A stretch of DNA of 64,000 nt, from positions 670,001 to 734,000 of the forward strand of contig JAQGDQ010000034.1 in NCBI GenBank assembly GCA_030141605.1. The letters run 5' to 3'. The notes below the pieces were generated by a model. It did no database searches, had not been told where the DNA came from, and was given only the letters and a program-made list of their open reading frames with translations. Source of the DNA: Tubiluchus corallicola (lineage: Eukaryota; Priapulida; Priapulimorpha; Priapulimorphida; Tubiluchidae). Positions 26,401 through 36,130 of the stretch are shown in pieces. Each line of letters begins with the position of its first letter. The first letter of the stretch is position 1. A program made the translations under genes and the position numbers.

Positions 26401-29400
26401 TCAGATATCTGGTGGTCTCAAACACGTTTCTGTTGGAAAACGTGGTGTTTGGGGGGTGAACAGGTGAATACGTCTTTCTTTTACACATGAGAGAGAAGCC
26501 ACATGTTGCTTACCAAACTCTGGTTTAGATCAGATATTTTCTACTTTGACTTGATGTGTGGAATATAGAATTATAGCCCTACACGAACTATTGTCGTTTG
26601 GCATGTTCATAAGTTCTTAAAACTTGGCATGACGTGTTGATTCCAGCTACTCCTATCCGCTTCTGCTGCCCATGATGTCCCTCAAACTAGATTTGTATTC
26701 GCTGAACTTTTTGTATTAAATTTTTGAACATCAGTAGCTGTTCCCCTCTCGACTTTTTTGCCATAGGCTGAGACAGTCTTAGTACCTGCCCAATCCAACG
26801 CAGTCTTCTTATTTGGATTTTTTTACTCCAAGAGTTCTTCATCACATTAATCAGATCATCATTGGATATTCTGTCAAGCCATTTAACTTCCAACAATTTC
26901 CTGTAGAGACGTCTTTGAAAACCATCAACTTCCTTCTTTTAACTTCTAATGTCCAATGCTCAGCGTTAAATAAAAACACAGTTTAACTAAAGTAGAAAAG
27001 ATCCCAGATTTGGTTTCAAGAGAAAGTCTGTTTTTTTAATGTCTGTTAAATTTGAATAAGCAGAAAATATTAGAATTTTCATTCATTTTCTGTCAACTTC
27101 GGTGTCTTACAAGCCATCAGTCACACAAACTATAAATCACATCGAAAGCCAATAGGGTTTCATCTTGGTTACTATGAAGTGAGAATTTATTTTTTGCATC
27201 TTGGATTCATAGTCGTCTGGTATTTGTGCAAGTGTGAACATTCTTACAATGTTTTTTACGAGGATTATAATATTTCTACAGAAAAATCTGCCAGAATGAC
27301 AAGTACTGAATTTGAGAAACGATACTGAAAGTTTTTCTTTACGGAATGGAATAAGCCCGCGGTTGTTCAATATATTTAAACAAAACATGGGGCCGTTTCA
27401 CAAAGCCGTCACTAAGTTAAAACGACGTCGTTATTACATTGGCTTTACTATTAATAACGACCTCGCTAAGTTAGTGACGGCTTTGTGAAACTAGCCCCTG
27501 GATTTGAGCATAGGAATCTTAGGTCGAGACGCAAAGATTTTTTAACAGTAGACAGCACAGTAGTCTCTTCGAAATAATGCAAAACGTTCATGAAGTTATG
27601 ATCGTAATTATGTAATAAAGTTTCACCTCATAAAACGACAAAGAATGAAACCTTATAAGCCTGAAAATTTACTGCAAGCCAGAACCAGCAAATTAACGGC
27701 ATGTCTAATTTGCAATTATGATTGTGAAAAGACCGGCATCTGAGTCATTATATAGGCTAACCAACTGTAAGGAACCACAGAACTGGCTGATGTATCTTAG
27801 CCGTTCGGTTGTCGGTTTTCCCTCAACGACAAAACAAAATCAGCGTGGCGTAAGAAACCTCCCAGAGCGAGTACCAAACCCGGTTGTTTGTCATAATGTC
27901 AACCATGGGTCAGCGCATGTTTTAAGCTGCCACTCTAATGTTTCAGCGGTGACGACATTTACTTCCGAACATCCACAGAGGGAGGTGGTCACACTGACGG
28001 GATCACCTGGGTGCAGATTCCTGGAAAACTTAAACAGATAAGTTCTGGTAGTCAAGCCGTCTGGGGAGTGAACAGTGGAGATCAAATCTACTTCCGCACC
28101 GGCATTTCCCAAGATGCTCCCTCAGGAACCGGTTGGCAAAACATCGGTGGCGCTCTCAAACAGATCAGTGTCAATGAGCTTACCAATGAAGTCTGGGGAG
28201 TGAATAGTGCTGATCAAATCTACAGGAGGGTTGGCATAGTGTGTGGGTGTGGCCAGGTAGCCAACAATCTGCAGGGAACATCTTGGCAACAGATAAGTGG
28301 AAGTTTGAAATATGTTTCAACTGGAAGTTCAGGTAAGATTGTTTATTATTCTTCATGTAAATAGAATTATTATAATAACGTTGTTTCTGTGTCTTTGTGT
28401 CGTGATTTATAACAGCAGCAAATATATTATATATGCAATGCAATTATAGGAAAGATTGGACTTCTAACATAAACTGAAAAAGTTTCTGTAATGCATTGTA
28501 AGGAAGGCATTAACGAATAATGCGTTTATGTGATTGTCAAATTTGTGAAAATTTGATAATAAACGAGACATATTTGCTTCCAAGAATCCGCGAGTTTCTT
28601 TCTTGTAGCTTATGTCATTTCGCAGTTGTTGTTTTGGGTTTTTCTGGTTTTATTTCTTCTTTACGCCATGTCTATATCTACATCTACGTCTATGTGCCCA
28701 TCTCAATCTGTGTCCGAGTTGGCATTCGTCTATATTCTATATCTATACCTATGGACTGTTTATTGACAATTATCTCGTTGGACGCTGTCTCTACAGCATC
28801 TTCAATAATTTTCTAGGCGTCTGGGGTGTGAACGCGAACAATGACATCTACTACAGGACTAACACTGGATTCGGGATTACTGGGGCAGGAACCGGCTGGG
28901 TCAATGTTCCTGGCAAGTTGAAGGTAATCAGCAGTGGCAACAACATTGTCTGGGGCGTCAATCCTAGTGATGCCATATTCATCAGAGCAGGTAAGCAATG
29001 TGACTCAAATTTTAACTTAGAGGATAAGAAAATCTTCTATTTGCATAAAGCTAAAAAAACCGTCTAAAATTTTTCATTACTTACATATTATCTTTATTAC
29101 ATACAGAGCTTGTATGTATTTAGCAGCAACGCTGTATGAAACTTGAAAATTTATCTCCCGCGATAACCACTAAGCAAAGCTATTTTGACGGTAGGCAGGT
29201 TTGAATCAGAATATTTGTAGCGCAAAACTTGACTAAATTACTTTATCTTGTTAGTAAAATTATTAAATTTTATTGTTTTGGTGGGTCACTTCCAGTGATG
29301 TTTTTACCAGTGGGTGCGAACGTGTTAAATTATTAAGAATTTTCTGTTCCAATTACTTTTCAAACAAGTAAACGTAATGCAAAATAATATAACTTAAAAT

Positions 29401-30215
29401 TTGAGGAAAGCTTTTTGGGCATATTTTAAAATCGTGGGCAAAGATAATTCTTGAGCTTTATATTGGGATCCAGAACGTCCATAGATGACTTGTAACAGCA
29501 TTAACTACCTGAACGCCTAAATGGACTTAGTTTTAGGAAAGATCTACTTTCTTGCTCCACATTTCAAGGCCAATTCTGTGATAGCCTGTAAGCGTATCAG
29601 GTATATCTATTTTGGCACATGGCTGTGAAAATTAACTGAATTTAAAGACATTTTTGTTATATAAATTTATGCATCATGCTTTATGTTTAGTACATTATAA
29701 AAATGTGTTATAGTTACATATTGTTGTATAAACTTATGCTATATACAGCTCGCAAGACAATTGCCGCCAGTAACTAAAGATATTGAAACTGACGTTCTTA
29801 ATCGCGTGTCAAATTGTCAACTGAGTTTACAATATATGTGAAAGTTGATCGTGTTATTGTACAACCTTGTAGAATCAGTTATGAATCAGCTTACTAGCTG
29901 CAGTAGATTCTGGAAAACAGCGTGTCCTGACAGCTCAAGTGAATAAATTTGTAACACACCAGTAGTGAAAATTTCCGCCTAATTGATCCAATTATGCAGA
30001 CAGTAAGTGTATTTCAATATTTTACAGGTATTACAGCAGCAAGGCCAACTGGCACAGAATGGCGACAAATAGCAGGAAGCTTGAAGCAGGTCAGTGTCAG
30101 TAGCAAAGGAAATGTTGTCTGGGGAGTCAATGCAAATGACAACATCTATAGACGTCTAGGCATAGACTCTGTAGAATCTACACAAGTTGAAGCTTACGAC
30201 GGATGTTCCTGTTAA
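20429..30215 (+). CDS. Secreted 12-repeat tectonin (beta-propeller lectin-like) protein
   Basis: Ten coding exons splice in frame to 563 residues: 20429-20492, 21237-21467, 21873-22034, 22645-22767, 23906-24007, 25769-25915, 26349-26463, 27947-28332, 28817-28990 and 30028-30215. A signal peptide (MKILLTFLCIAVAV...) precedes 12 tectonin repeats of the form W..I.G.LK.(I/V)S.G...VWGVNS.D.IY.R, and a short tail ends CSC. Tectonin repeats form six-bladed propellers in fungal tectonin and fish egg lectin, many of which bind sugars or lipopolysaccharide. Twelve repeats suggest two propellers (inference). The repeats follow a three-type order, ABC four times. All introns are phase 1 and split a Gly codon, except the one inside repeat 7, which is phase 2. 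Introns carry a MITE, a fold-back repeat and a LINE relic. Ligand unknown; defence or egg-protein roles are family-based guesses. Confidence 0.93.
20627..21166. mobile_element. T2/Kolobok-like MITE, copy B (tectonin intron 1)
   Basis: A 540-bp element with TTAA at both ends, TTAAAGGAAGACCGGACGAT on the left and a mirrored ATCCGGTTTTCCTTTAA on the right. It is strongly similar to copy A along its length. It lies in the first coding intron, ending 70 bp before exon 2. Confidence 0.82.
26640..26965 (-). pseudogene. LINE reverse-transcriptase C-terminal relic
   Basis: The minus strand encodes FQRRLYRKLLEVKWLDRIS and RRLRWIGQVLRL, matching the typical LINE tail in which a cross-intron or nick repair region reads R.LRWIGHVLR. 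The frame is broken upstream: the related LFNAEHWTLEVK piece is in another frame. The rest of the element is gone. It lies in intron 7 of the tectonin gene, antisense to it. Confidence 0.6.
27389..27498. mobile_element. fold-back MITE, 110 bp
   Basis: Two arms of about 46 bp are near-perfect inverted copies (left GGGGCCGTTTCACAAAGCC, right mirrored as GGCTTTGTGAAACTAGCCCC) around a loop of roughly 15 bp. The unit could form one long hairpin. It lies in tectonin intron 7. Confidence 0.85.
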
Positions 30216-30233
30216 AGCACGGTTACAAAATGG

Positions 30234-30239
30234 AATAAA
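30234..30239 (+). promoter_or_regulatory. polyadenylation signal of the tectonin gene
   Basis: AATAAA lies 18 bp after the stop. A second AATAAA follows near 30343. Confidence 0.6.
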
Positions 30240-30685
30240 ATCCATCGGAAGAAAACAAAAATTTCAAATTTGACAAAATGACCAAATTTGTAGGATTAGA
30301 CTTTTGGTTAAGTAAATTAGTGTATTGCCTTCAGTGTTGTAAAGAATAAAAATGCAAATAAACCATTTAAAATAATTAGTGAATCTTTGTGAAGTCTATT
30401 TAAAACTGAATCTTAATGAAGTTGTTCGTTCTGTTGGACATTAATTTTTTACATAAACAATTCACGATTTTGCCAGAATTTTGGCATAAGTAACATACTG
30501 AATGCAAATAGCTAAAACCAACATCATTTTAACAGAATTAAAGTTCATTATAATAATTACAAACAATAAAAATAATGTAGTTCTAATTTACTTTAGGTAT
30601 ACAGTCTCTTAAATGCAGTCATTACCAAATATTTGCCGAAATTAAAGATAAGCATTTCAAAAACAATACAGATGGATGGATAGCC

Positions 30686-30896
30686 TGTGACGTGTTCTTA
30701 TCTGTGGCTAACAGTTTAATGTTTGGTCTTACTAAGATTTCCCTTATTATTTAATCGGGCTCACCACGAGGTAGGAGTTACGTAATATGGGATTTGCTTT
30801 GTTCATGATTATCTAAACTGATGCTCTTTTAATAAACGTTTGTTTTAGTATTCTCTAATTATTCAACTGTTGTGGCTGTATCTTGCAAACGTTACA
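30686..30896 (+). repeat. 5' LTR of the Ty3/Gypsy element
   Basis: 211 bp, TGTGACG...GTTACA, with an AATAAA signal about 60 bp before its end. It differs from the 3' LTR by one substitution. Confidence 0.95.
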
Positions 30897-31006
30897 TGGT
30901 AGTACGGATGGAAGTTATCGGCAAGTGCTTAACTACTGATACGCTGATAACATCACTTCTTTACGTAACGCCAAACTTTCTATCGGGAAGACTGTGGTAA
31001 GATAAA

Positions 31007-34000
31007 ATGGCTGACGGCGAAGGTCATGTTCAAGTTACTTCCCCGTATAGTGTTCTACCTGCACCACCTAGACTAGACCTGCATGGAAATTTAGCTGTAA
31101 ATTGGCGAAAATTTCGTCGGGTGTGGGACAATTATGAGGTGGCTTTGAAGCGAATGATGCTGTTAGAACAGCCACATTATTGACCGTTTTGGGTCCTGAG
31201 TGTGTGGAAATTTTTGATGGACTAGAATTTGAAAATGAGGCAGACAAAAAAAATGTTGCAATGGTTCTACAAAAATTTGAAGCATTTTGTGTCGGAGAAA
31301 CTAATGAAACTTACGAACGATATTGTTTTAATAAACGCGATCAAAATCCTGGTGAAACAATCGATGCCTATGTCTCATCTTTGCGCACACTAGCCAAAAG
31401 GTGTAATTACGGCAATCTAACTGAGAGTCTGATACGGGATCGGATAATCCTAGGCATAACTGACAATATTACTCGTAAGCGACTACTGCAAGAGTCGAAA
31501 CTAACATTGAGTAGCTGCATAACTATTTGTCGCTCGTTTGCTGAGTCTGCAAGTCAACTTAAAGATATAAAGGCTGAACAAGCCTCGTACTCTGAACAAG
31601 TGCAAGCTGTCAAACCCAAAACTCATAAAGGTAGTGCTAAGAAAAAGGCGATTGACTGTCACTTCTGTGGGCATAAGCATGAATGGGACAAAAATAAATA
31701 TCCTGCTTATGGCAAAACATGTAACATTTGCCATGGAAGAAATCATTTTCAGTCTATGTGCAAATCTAGAGGTAGAACTGACACTCGTGCAAACTCATTT
31801 CCGTCGAGAAGAGGCCAAAGTGTCTTTGGCATGGCAAACTGTGAGGAAAAGTCGAATGAGTATATGATTGGAACTGTAACTCATACTGTTCATGCTACTG
31901 AACAGTGTACCACGCAACAGCCTCAGATTTACAGTGAATGGCTTATGGAGGGTACACCTACGATTTTTCAGATTGACTGTGGGGCCAGTATAAACATTAT
32001 ACCTGAAAGACTTGTGCCACATCATTTGTGTGATAAACTTGCTACTGTAAACACTGTGTTAGAAATGTGGAACAAAACTAAAATAAGTCCCATTGGGCAA
32101 GTCAGATTGCCAATTGTAAATCCAGTGAATAAGAAAAGTTACTCTGTGAACTTTTTGGTCGTAAACGAAAATTATGTACCATTGTTAGGTTCTTGTGCTT
32201 CACAGCAAATGAAGCTTATTACTGTAAATGAAAATAACTTCAAAAGGGTTGAATCAGCCAATGTTGCTAATATGTTGTGTAGTGATAGCAGTACTAGGCC
32301 TACAGTACATGTTTCAGATGTTTGTAGTGTTGCTGATTGTAATGCTTTACTAACTGAATTTTCTGATATTTTCAGTGAGGTACCAGGAGAATTCCCTGGA
32401 TGTGTAAGTTTGAAAATTGATCCTACTGTACCGCCATTTGTTCAACCATGTAGGCGACTTCCTTATAACATGCGAGATAAATTTAAAGCTGAACTTGACA
32501 GACTCAAACAAAACAACATCATTGAACGTGTAGACCACCCTACTGACTGGGTTAACGCTTACACAACTGCTACTAAACGTTCGGGCAGTATCAGAATCTG
32601 CTTGGATCCTAAACCACTGAATAAGGCTATCAGACGAGAAATCTACCATATTCCTATAATGGAGGAGCTTACTCCTAGACTGTGCAATGCGAAGCTCTTT
32701 TCTACTTTCGATGTGACAAGTGGGTTTCATCACATGAAGCTAGACGAAAAGACTAAAGATCTAACAACATTTGATACTCCGTTCGGTAGATATCGTTATA
32801 CTAGAGCTCCGTTTGGGATTTCGGCTTGGCCTGAGATTTTTCAGAAGAAAATGGATGAGCAAATACAAGGCCTAAAAGGAATAGAAGACTTCCACGATGA
32901 CGTACTAATTTATGGTTGTGGTGCTACCATTACAGAAGCCGGTGTTGACCCTGACAACAAACTGAAAGCATTCTTTGAACGATGTCGTGAAAGAAATATA
33001 AAACTGAATCCAGATAAAAGTCAGATTCGACGTAGTGAAGTGCGATACCACGGGCATATTCTGAGTGCTAATGGTATTAAAGCTGACCCCGACAAGGTCG
33101 TAGCGGTGCAAAATATGCCAGCTCCAATCGATAAGACGGGAGTAAGAAGACTGTGTGGTTTTGTCAATTACTTGGCAAAGTTTTTGCCTATGCTTTCTGA
33201 AGTCTTAAAACCTATTAGTAATTTAATGTCTGACAAAACAGAATTCAGATGGAACTTTGAACAAGAAGAGGCATTTGCACAGGTTAAAAAGCTCATAACT
33301 ACATCTCCCGTGCTCAGATATTACAACCCAGATGAAGAACTCACTCTGCAATGTGACAGCAGTCAGTCAGGCTTAGGTGCATGTCTAATGCAGAATGGTC
33401 AACCAGTTGCATTCGCCTCTCGAACTTTGACTGCAACCGAACAGAACTATGCGCAACTTGAAAAGGAAATGCTGAGTCTAATTTTTGGTATTCAAAAGTT
33501 TGACCACTACTGCTACGCTCGTGAGAGAATTGTATACCCACCAAGCGAAAGGCTGTCTTTCATTAGAATGGTTCATGCTAGCCACCTGGGAATACAAGGC
33601 TGCTTGCGAAGAGCACGTGAAGTTGTATTCTGGCCTCGGATGAACGCTGATTTTGAATCTTACATTCAAAAGTGTGAAATCTGTAATGCATATCCACGGT
33701 CACAGCAAAAGGAGGAATTGATTCCACAAATTGCAACTCGACCATGGCAGATTGTAGGAAGTGATCTGTGTGAGGTAAATAATACTGATTATCTCATAAC
33801 TGTTGACTATTATTCCAACTTCTTTGAAATAGACAAGCTTGAATCAAAAGAAGCTAGAACAGTCATAACAAAGTTGAAAGCACATTTTTCTCGGCATGGA
33901 ATACCAGAAATGCTCCGTTCTGACAATGTGCCATTTGATTCTCAAGAGTTTAAAACTTTTGCTAAAATTTATGGCTTCCAGCATGAAACTTCTTCACCGA

Positions 34001-34632
34001 GGTATCCAAAATCAAATGGCAAAGTTGAGAATGCTGTCAACACTGCTAAGCGTTTGATGAAGAAAGCGCTAGTTGCAAAAGAAGACCCATACTTGTCTCT
34101 ATTGGCTTATAGAAATACACCAGCGGAAGGTCTTAATGCATCACCAGTTCAACGATTGTTTGGAAGACGGACACGAACTACTCTACCAATGCCATCTTCC
34201 TTGCTAGAGCCGAAACTTGTGCCAAATACTAGAGAGAAAATCATTGCTCAGAAGGATCGCCAAGCTACATATTACAACCAACAGGCGAAACCTTTGATTC
34301 AATTAATGGTTGGGGATGTTGTACGTATGGACCCTCTACGAAAAGGGAAGATGTGGGAGAAAGCTATAGTGATACGGAAGATTGGTGAAAGGTCTTACCT
34401 TGTAAAGACTGAAAGTGGAACCGTGTACAGAAGAAACAGAGTTCATCTGCGCAAGACTTCTGAGACTTATATAGATGAATCTGTATACTGCCCATACGAC
34501 AACATGAGACAGAAACAAGACGTGATACCAGACAGACTTAACGATAACAGACAGAGGAATGATAACGAGATTAGAACACGTTCTGGTAGGCGAATTCAGA
34601 GACCTAAGTTTCTTAATGATTATGTTACCTAG
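31007..34632 (+). pseudogene. gag-pol polyprotein of the Ty3/Gypsy element (disrupted)
   Basis: A gag start at 31007 runs 58 codons to a TGA (31181); the same gag sequence continues in another frame, with the shift at about 31135-31150, and stays open to 34632. Numbering from 31180, the following are visible. Zinc knuckle region about 160-190, where the second CX2CX4HX4C box is intact but the first has Tyr at a usual Cys. Protease QIDCGAS near 266. Reverse transcriptase with FDVTSGF (510) and HDDVLIYG (572). RNase H from CDSSQSG (724), cut off near 780. Integrase HH-CC zinc region (about 795-850) and catalytic core with Asp (GSDL), Asp (RSDN) and Glu (VENAV). Compared with relatives, about 120-140 residues between RNase H and integrase are missing without loss of frame. 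It cannot be autonomous as it stands. Confidence 0.92.
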
Positions 34633-34746
34633 TTTGAGTATTAATAACCTTGATGTTGACCTTTAATTTTGTGACCTTGATATCTGCCTACATTGATGTT
34701 TTTCAGTTTAGTTGGTCTACGTTACTTACTTTTAAAACGAAGAGGA

Positions 34747-34957
34747 TGTGACGTGTTCTTATCTGTGGCTAACAGTTTAATGTTTGGTCTTACTAAGATT
34801 TCCCTTATTATTTAATCGGGCTCACCACGAGGTAGAAGTTACGTAATATGGGATTTGCTTTGTTCATGATTATCTAAACTGATGCTCTTTTAATAAACGT
34901 TTGTTTTAGTATTCTCTAATTATTCAACTGTTGTGGCTGTATCTTGCAAACGTTACA
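34747..34957 (+). repeat. 3' LTR of the Ty3/Gypsy element
   Basis: 211 bp, one mismatch to the 5' LTR. Followed directly by the TAGCC duplication. Confidence 0.95.
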
Positions 34958-34962
34958 TAGCC

Positions 34963-35617
34963 TGTTAATAAACAAGCGAACAGAGAAATGAGAAAGCAGA
35001 AGTACAAAATATTTGGCTAGTGTGCACTAGCAGGGATATTGCTTAACATAAATGGCTGGCAGAAATAGCGCATTACGTCGAATTCACTGAACTGCATTAA
35101 TTCATGAATGGAGTGCTAAACTGAAGCACTGTTCCAACAAAAAGCACCCTAGCCATGTTGTGATAGGTACATAAATTAAATACATCTCTCCTCAAGGAGC
35201 TTAATAGCTCATAGCAGTATGATAAATGCTGGAAAACATTCACGTAATAGAGTCACCAATGCATCCATTAAATTTTTACTGATAAAGTTAGGGTTTGCAA
35301 ACACCATCACCAAACTATGTCCTTTGATCTATTGAAACATAATTGTATTTTCCTAGTTATACATGTAATTTTGAACTAACAATTGCAGCTACATGTCGAC
35401 GTTAAAAGTTTTGATGATAATTATGTCTAAAAGTCTATGATAAGATAATACAGTTCATCTTTGTGGAATAAGTTAATTTAAGACGGAAGTTGAAAAAAAG
35501 CGTTTTACACACTGAACTTCAACGTTGTTCAAATTCAGGTGTTAATCTTTTTCATACATGGCGAAACAGTCATTTTTGACAATGATTCATCATGCAGGCT
35601 TTCGGTGCCAGAGATTC
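34963..35617. other. intergenic DNA between the retrotransposon and a MITE
   Basis: No coding potential or repeat structure was recognised in this AT-rich stretch. Confidence 0.5.
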
Positions 35618-35627
35618 AACAGAAACT

Positions 35628-36011
35628 AGGGGCGAGCATCGAACGTTCGAGTTCGAATTCGATTCGAAAGATTTTTTTTAGTTTGAATTCGATTCTAACC
35701 TAAAATTATAGATTCGAATAATTCAGCACTTCAGCGTTCTTTATCATTAAAAATATCATGCTATTAGCGCAATATAGTTGTAGTTTCTGCGCAAAATTTT
35801 TAACAACCTAATAGTAGGCTTATTGCAGAACAAAATCAAGTAATATACATGATCTTTGTAATACCACTTTTTATTAGTGGTTCGAAAACTTGTCCGAAAT
35901 CCTTCAAACTCCATTCAAATTCGATTCGGATTCGAAATAATGAAATTCGGTTATATTCGAATTCGAGAGTCACAAATTCGATTCGCTTTTTGGTAGAGAA
36001 TGCTCATCCTT
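35628..36011. mobile_element. GGGGTGAGCAT-type MITE, copy 1
   Basis: A 384-bp unit starting AGGGGCGAGCAT and ending with the mirrored ATGCTCATCCTT. It is rich in TTCGAATTCGAA-like palindromes near both ends. A perfect 10-bp duplication, AACAGAAACT, flanks it (35618-35627 and 36012-36021). The long duplication points to a Mutator-like element more than hAT (8 bp). Related copies lie at 49778, 52912 and 62669. The element ends about 110 bp before the DCPS start codon. Confidence 0.85.
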
Positions 36012-36130
36012 AACAGAAACTTTTAAGTAAATAAAATGCAAATAAATTTAAATTTCTCTGAGGACGCACCATTTAAATCTATGAACAATTTTCGTTCATC
36101 GGGTACTAGCGTCTGGTAAGACAACCAAAG

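Larger units (their letters stand above)
30686..34957 (+). mobile_element. Ty3/Gypsy LTR retrotransposon, young but defective
   Basis: The 4,272-bp insertion is bounded by 211-bp LTRs (30686-30896 and 34747-34957) that differ at one position, in GAGGTAGGAG versus GAGGTAGAAG. LTRs start TGTGACG and end GTTACA. The perfect 5-bp target duplication TAGCC lies at 30681-30685 and 34958-34962. A purine-rich tract (AAAACGAAGAGGA) precedes the right LTR. The internal gag-pol frame has the domain order gag, zinc knuckle, protease, reverse transcriptase, RNase H, integrase, which places it in Ty3/Gypsy. It is disabled by a gag frameshift and an in-frame loss within RNase H. Confidence 0.95.

Noticed and set aside
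26687-26896. Antisense gene within the tectonin locus
   Set aside because: The encoded motif belongs to a LINE reverse-transcriptase tail and the frame is broken upstream.
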